52,361 nucleotides of DNA from Granulicatella adiacens. GTDB lineage: Bacteria; Bacillota; Bacilli; Lactobacillales; Aerococcaceae. Where the stretch lies: assembly GCA_018364485.1 (NCBI GenBank), contig JAGZLX010000002.1, positions 1-52,361 on the forward strand, given 5' to 3'. The translations under genes were made by a program, and so were the position numbers. Of the stretch, positions 50,492 to 52,361 are shown in pieces. The notes under the pieces are model-generated. The model was not told where the DNA came from. It did no database searches and saw nothing but the letters and a program-made list of their open reading frames with translations. Each line of letters starts with the position of its first letter. Positions within the stretch are counted from its first letter, which is position 1.

Positions 50492-50878
50492 TTATCCTTT
50501 TACAGCAATCGCTTGGATTTCCACAAGGGCATTCTTTGGTAAGGCTGCTGCTTGGAACGCCATACGCGCTGGATAAGGAGAAGCAAAATACTCTCCATAC
50601 ACTTCATTCATGTTCGCGAAGTCGTTGATGTCTGCTAGTAGCACGGTTGTTGATACGACCGCATCCATTCCTACCCCTGCGCTTTCTAAAATCGCACGGA
50701 TATTTTTCAATGATTGATGGGTTTGGCTTGCAATATCACTTCCTGCAAACTCCCCTGTTTCAGGAACGATTGGCAACTGTCCAGACACGACAATCGTTTC
50801 TCCTGTGTAGGCTACTCCTTGCGAGTAAGGCCCGATCGCTTTTGGAGCCTGTTCTGTTTGAATTACTTTCTTTGTCAT
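50492..50878 (-). CDS. ridA: RidA/YjgF family enamine/imine deaminase
   Basis: 128 residues. PKAIGPYSQG, VVSGQLPIVPETG and the conserved Arg in YPARMAFQAAALPKNALVEI define RidA. It hydrolyses reactive enamines such as 2-aminoacrylate released by PLP enzymes. It follows the cystathionine beta-lyase gene by ten bases, which fits, since that enzyme makes exactly this kind of intermediate. Confidence 0.95.
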   Translation of the reverse strand: MTKKVIQTEQAPKAIGPYSQGVAYTGETIVVSGQLPIVPETGEFAGSDIASQTHQSLKNIRAILESAGVGMDAVVSTTVLLADINDFANMNEVYGEYFASPYPARMAFQAAALPKNALVEIQAIAVKG

Positions 50879-50888
50879 GGGAATCCTC

Positions 50889-52118
50889 CTAGTCTAATGA
50901 TGGCACAGTGTCCACGAATACATATTTTTTCATACGGTCAAATGCTTCTACCAGACGCGCGTACGGCAACGCGAGGTTGATACGGATACAGCCTTCGCCG
51001 AAGAACATCTTACCGTCTTGCCAAGCCACGCCGACATCCCAGCCGCGTTTTTCAAGCTGTTCGAGCGTCAGATTGTGTTTTTTCAAGAACTCCGAACAGT
51101 CGATAAAGAGCATATACGTGCCTTCAGGTTTGGTCACTTCCACGCCGTCAAATTCACGGTGAATAAAGTCGCACGCATAATCCGCATTCTTCTCGATCAC
51201 TTCACGCAACTCTTCCAACCACTCGTATCCTTCTTCTTGATACGCCCCAATTAACGCATGCATCGACATCACATTCATCGCGTTATAATGCGGCTTCGAC
51301 CCTTTTGACTCGACACGGTCTCTTAACGCATCATTGTAAATGACATGATAACTTCCCACGAGCCCTGCCAGGTTAAACGTCTTACTTGGCGCATACATGG
51401 CCACGGTGCGATTCTTCGCATCTTCTGAAATCGACTGCGTTGGGATATGCTTATGGCCTTTAAAAATAATATCCGACCAAATTTCATCTGACACGACAAT
51501 CACATCATACTTACGGTAAATTTCCATCGCGCGTTCAATTTCTTCTTTCTCCCACACACGACCACTTGGGTTATGCGGAGAACAGAAAATCGCCACATGA
51601 ATCTTATGCGCTTTGATTTTTCGCTCCATATCCTCAAAGTCCATACGATAAACGCCCTGTTCATCTTTCACCAGCGGGCTATGCACGGCCTTCAATCCAT
51701 TATCGTTTAATGACTGCGTAAAGCCGACATAGGTTGGACTATGCACTAACACCGCATCCCCAGGCGCAGCATACGAAGTCAATGTCGAAACGACTCCTCC
51801 AAGCACGCCATTTTCATGACCGATATGCTTACGCGTTAATCCTGTCACTTGATGGTGGCGCGCATGCCACTGAATAATGCTTTCATAGTACTCTTTAGAA
51901 GGCATAAAGTACCCAAAAATCGGATGTTCCAATCGTTTTTGCATCGCCGAAATCACCGTCGGCACGGTTGGAAAACTCATGTCCGCGATCCACATCGGAA
52001 CCACATCGAAGCCTTTCTTCGGTCTATCTGGCGACTTCCCTGGAATTAACCCCAGCCCATCAACAGCCAGCGCATCCATTCCACGTCTGTCATATTCCGT
52101 TGTAAAATCAAATTTCAT
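50889..52118 (-). CDS. patB: PatB/MalY-type cystathionine beta-lyase
   Basis: 409 residues from the ATG at 52118, with AAGGAGG upstream; an extension to 52175 would cover the promoter. Fold-type I PLP enzyme: DRRGMDAL start, MWIADMSFPT, CSPHNPSGRVW, DEIWSDIIF, and the PLP lysine in APSKTFNLAG. It cleaves cystathionine (and cystine) to homocysteine or sulfide plus pyruvate. Cotranscribed with ridA. Confidence 0.93.
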   Translation of the reverse strand: MKFDFTTEYDRRGMDALAVDGLGLIPGKSPDRPKKGFDVVPMWIADMSFPTVPTVISAMQKRLEHPIFGYFMPSKEYYESIIQWHARHHQVTGLTRKHIGHENGVLGGVVSTLTSYAAPGDAVLVHSPTYVGFTQSLNDNGLKAVHSPLVKDEQGVYRMDFEDMERKIKAHKIHVAIFCSPHNPSGRVWEKEEIERAMEIYRKYDVIVVSDEIWSDIIFKGHKHIPTQSISEDAKNRTVAMYAPSKTFNLAGLVGSYHVIYNDALRDRVESKGSKPHYNAMNVMSMHALIGAYQEEGYEWLEELREVIEKNADYACDFIHREFDGVEVTKPEGTYMLFIDCSEFLKKHNLTLEQLEKRGWDVGVAWQDGKMFFGEGCIRINLALPYARLVEAFDRMKKYVFVDTVPSLD

Positions 52119-52146
52119 CCGCAAAACCTCCTTGAATCTCCCCACC

Positions 52147-52175
52147 ATTATACACCGTCCCCCGCCTCCACTCAA
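52147..52175 (-). promoter_or_regulatory. Promoter of patB-ridA
   Basis: -35 TTGAGT (52175-52170) and -10 TATAAT (52152-52147) with a 17-bp spacer; 29 bases before the ATG. Confidence 0.75.
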
Positions 52176-52263
52176 CGCCCTCCGCTAACCCAGCCCGATG
52201 CAAGTTCATCACAAAATCGTGATTAGCTATGAAAAAGTCACTCTAGGTTAGCGTTGCAAAAAA

Positions 52264-52361
52264 AATCCTTGGACTCTATAGTCATAGAAATGGGAGCAAG
52301 ACAGAAGAAACTTGTTTCTTCGTTGTCTTGCCCCCGCAAAGACAAATAGGATTGACCTAGC
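52264..52361 (+). repeat. Long-hairpin repeat, copy G (cut by the window end)
   Basis: GGACTCTATAGTCATAG, an inner hairpin GCAAGACA...TGTCTTGC and TAGGATTGACCTAGC follow the order of copy B. The right half is outside the window. Confidence 0.65.

Noticed and set aside
17821..52361. Long-hairpin repeats read as a CRISPR array or insertion sequence
   Set aside because: Copies are dispersed, not regularly spaced, and contain no transposase or spacer-like units.

Overview
The window looks like chromosomal DNA of a low-to-moderate G+C Gram-positive bacterium (Bacillota, Bacilli, most likely Lactobacillales). The reasons are strong AGGAGG ribosome sites, lipoprotein signal peptides, a small-type SRP RNA upstream of dnaX-ybaB-recR, a glmS ribozyme, and housekeeping genes of Bacilli type. 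Genus is not resolved from sequence alone. Nearly everything is on the minus strand; clear plus-strand genes are only a LysR regulator, a VanY-type lipoprotein and a candidate small RNA.

Layout. 1-700: start of a truncated lipoprotein gene. About 800-13,700: an AT-rich accessory region holding (i) a three-gene restriction-modification cassette (HTH regulator, methylase-like protein, GIY-YIG/helicase/Eco57I-type giant), (ii) a prophage-like lysis cassette run by its own sigma factor (sigma, DUF1659, DUF2922, holin, amidase) without any other phage gene, and (iii) an operon of a small protein, an HTH protein and a 1,128-residue YobI/KAP-like membrane NTPase with palindromic operators. 14,056-17,806: archaeal-type phosphoglycerate mutase, DASS anion transporter and divergent LysR regulator. 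18,231-26,508: a lipoprotein hydrolase, then an operon ending in a YjjG-like nucleotidase that is mostly a tandem array of eleven paralogous 2-TM proteins (twelve domains) with a DNA-repair-like gene inside. 27,071-32,124: recR, ybaB, dnaX, helD and the SRP RNA. 32,680-36,541: small membrane proteins (one frameshifted), SemiSWEET, tadA, a DUF308-like/permuted-papain-fold protein and a low-molecular-weight phosphatase. 37,003-40,985: glmS with its ribozyme, and guaB. 41,195-46,192: VanY lipoprotein and a 3.3-kb islet (P-type ATPase, DUF6110, DUF4336) bounded by 27-bp direct repeats at the 3' end of a papain-like gene. 46,574-52,118: HI0933-type flavoprotein, a second tandem array of five 4-TM paralogues, ridA and patB.

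The most unusual features are not single genes. A family of long-hairpin intergenic repeats (five full copies, one cut by the window edge, two fragments) shares a core fold while the stem sequences change in a compensating way; several copies sit inside the arms of what look like older terminators. Two unrelated tandem arrays of small membrane proteins appear to have grown and decayed in place. The sigma-holin-amidase cassette carries a three-way-junction RNA just before the holin gene. All family assignments come from reading motifs; no database search was possible.
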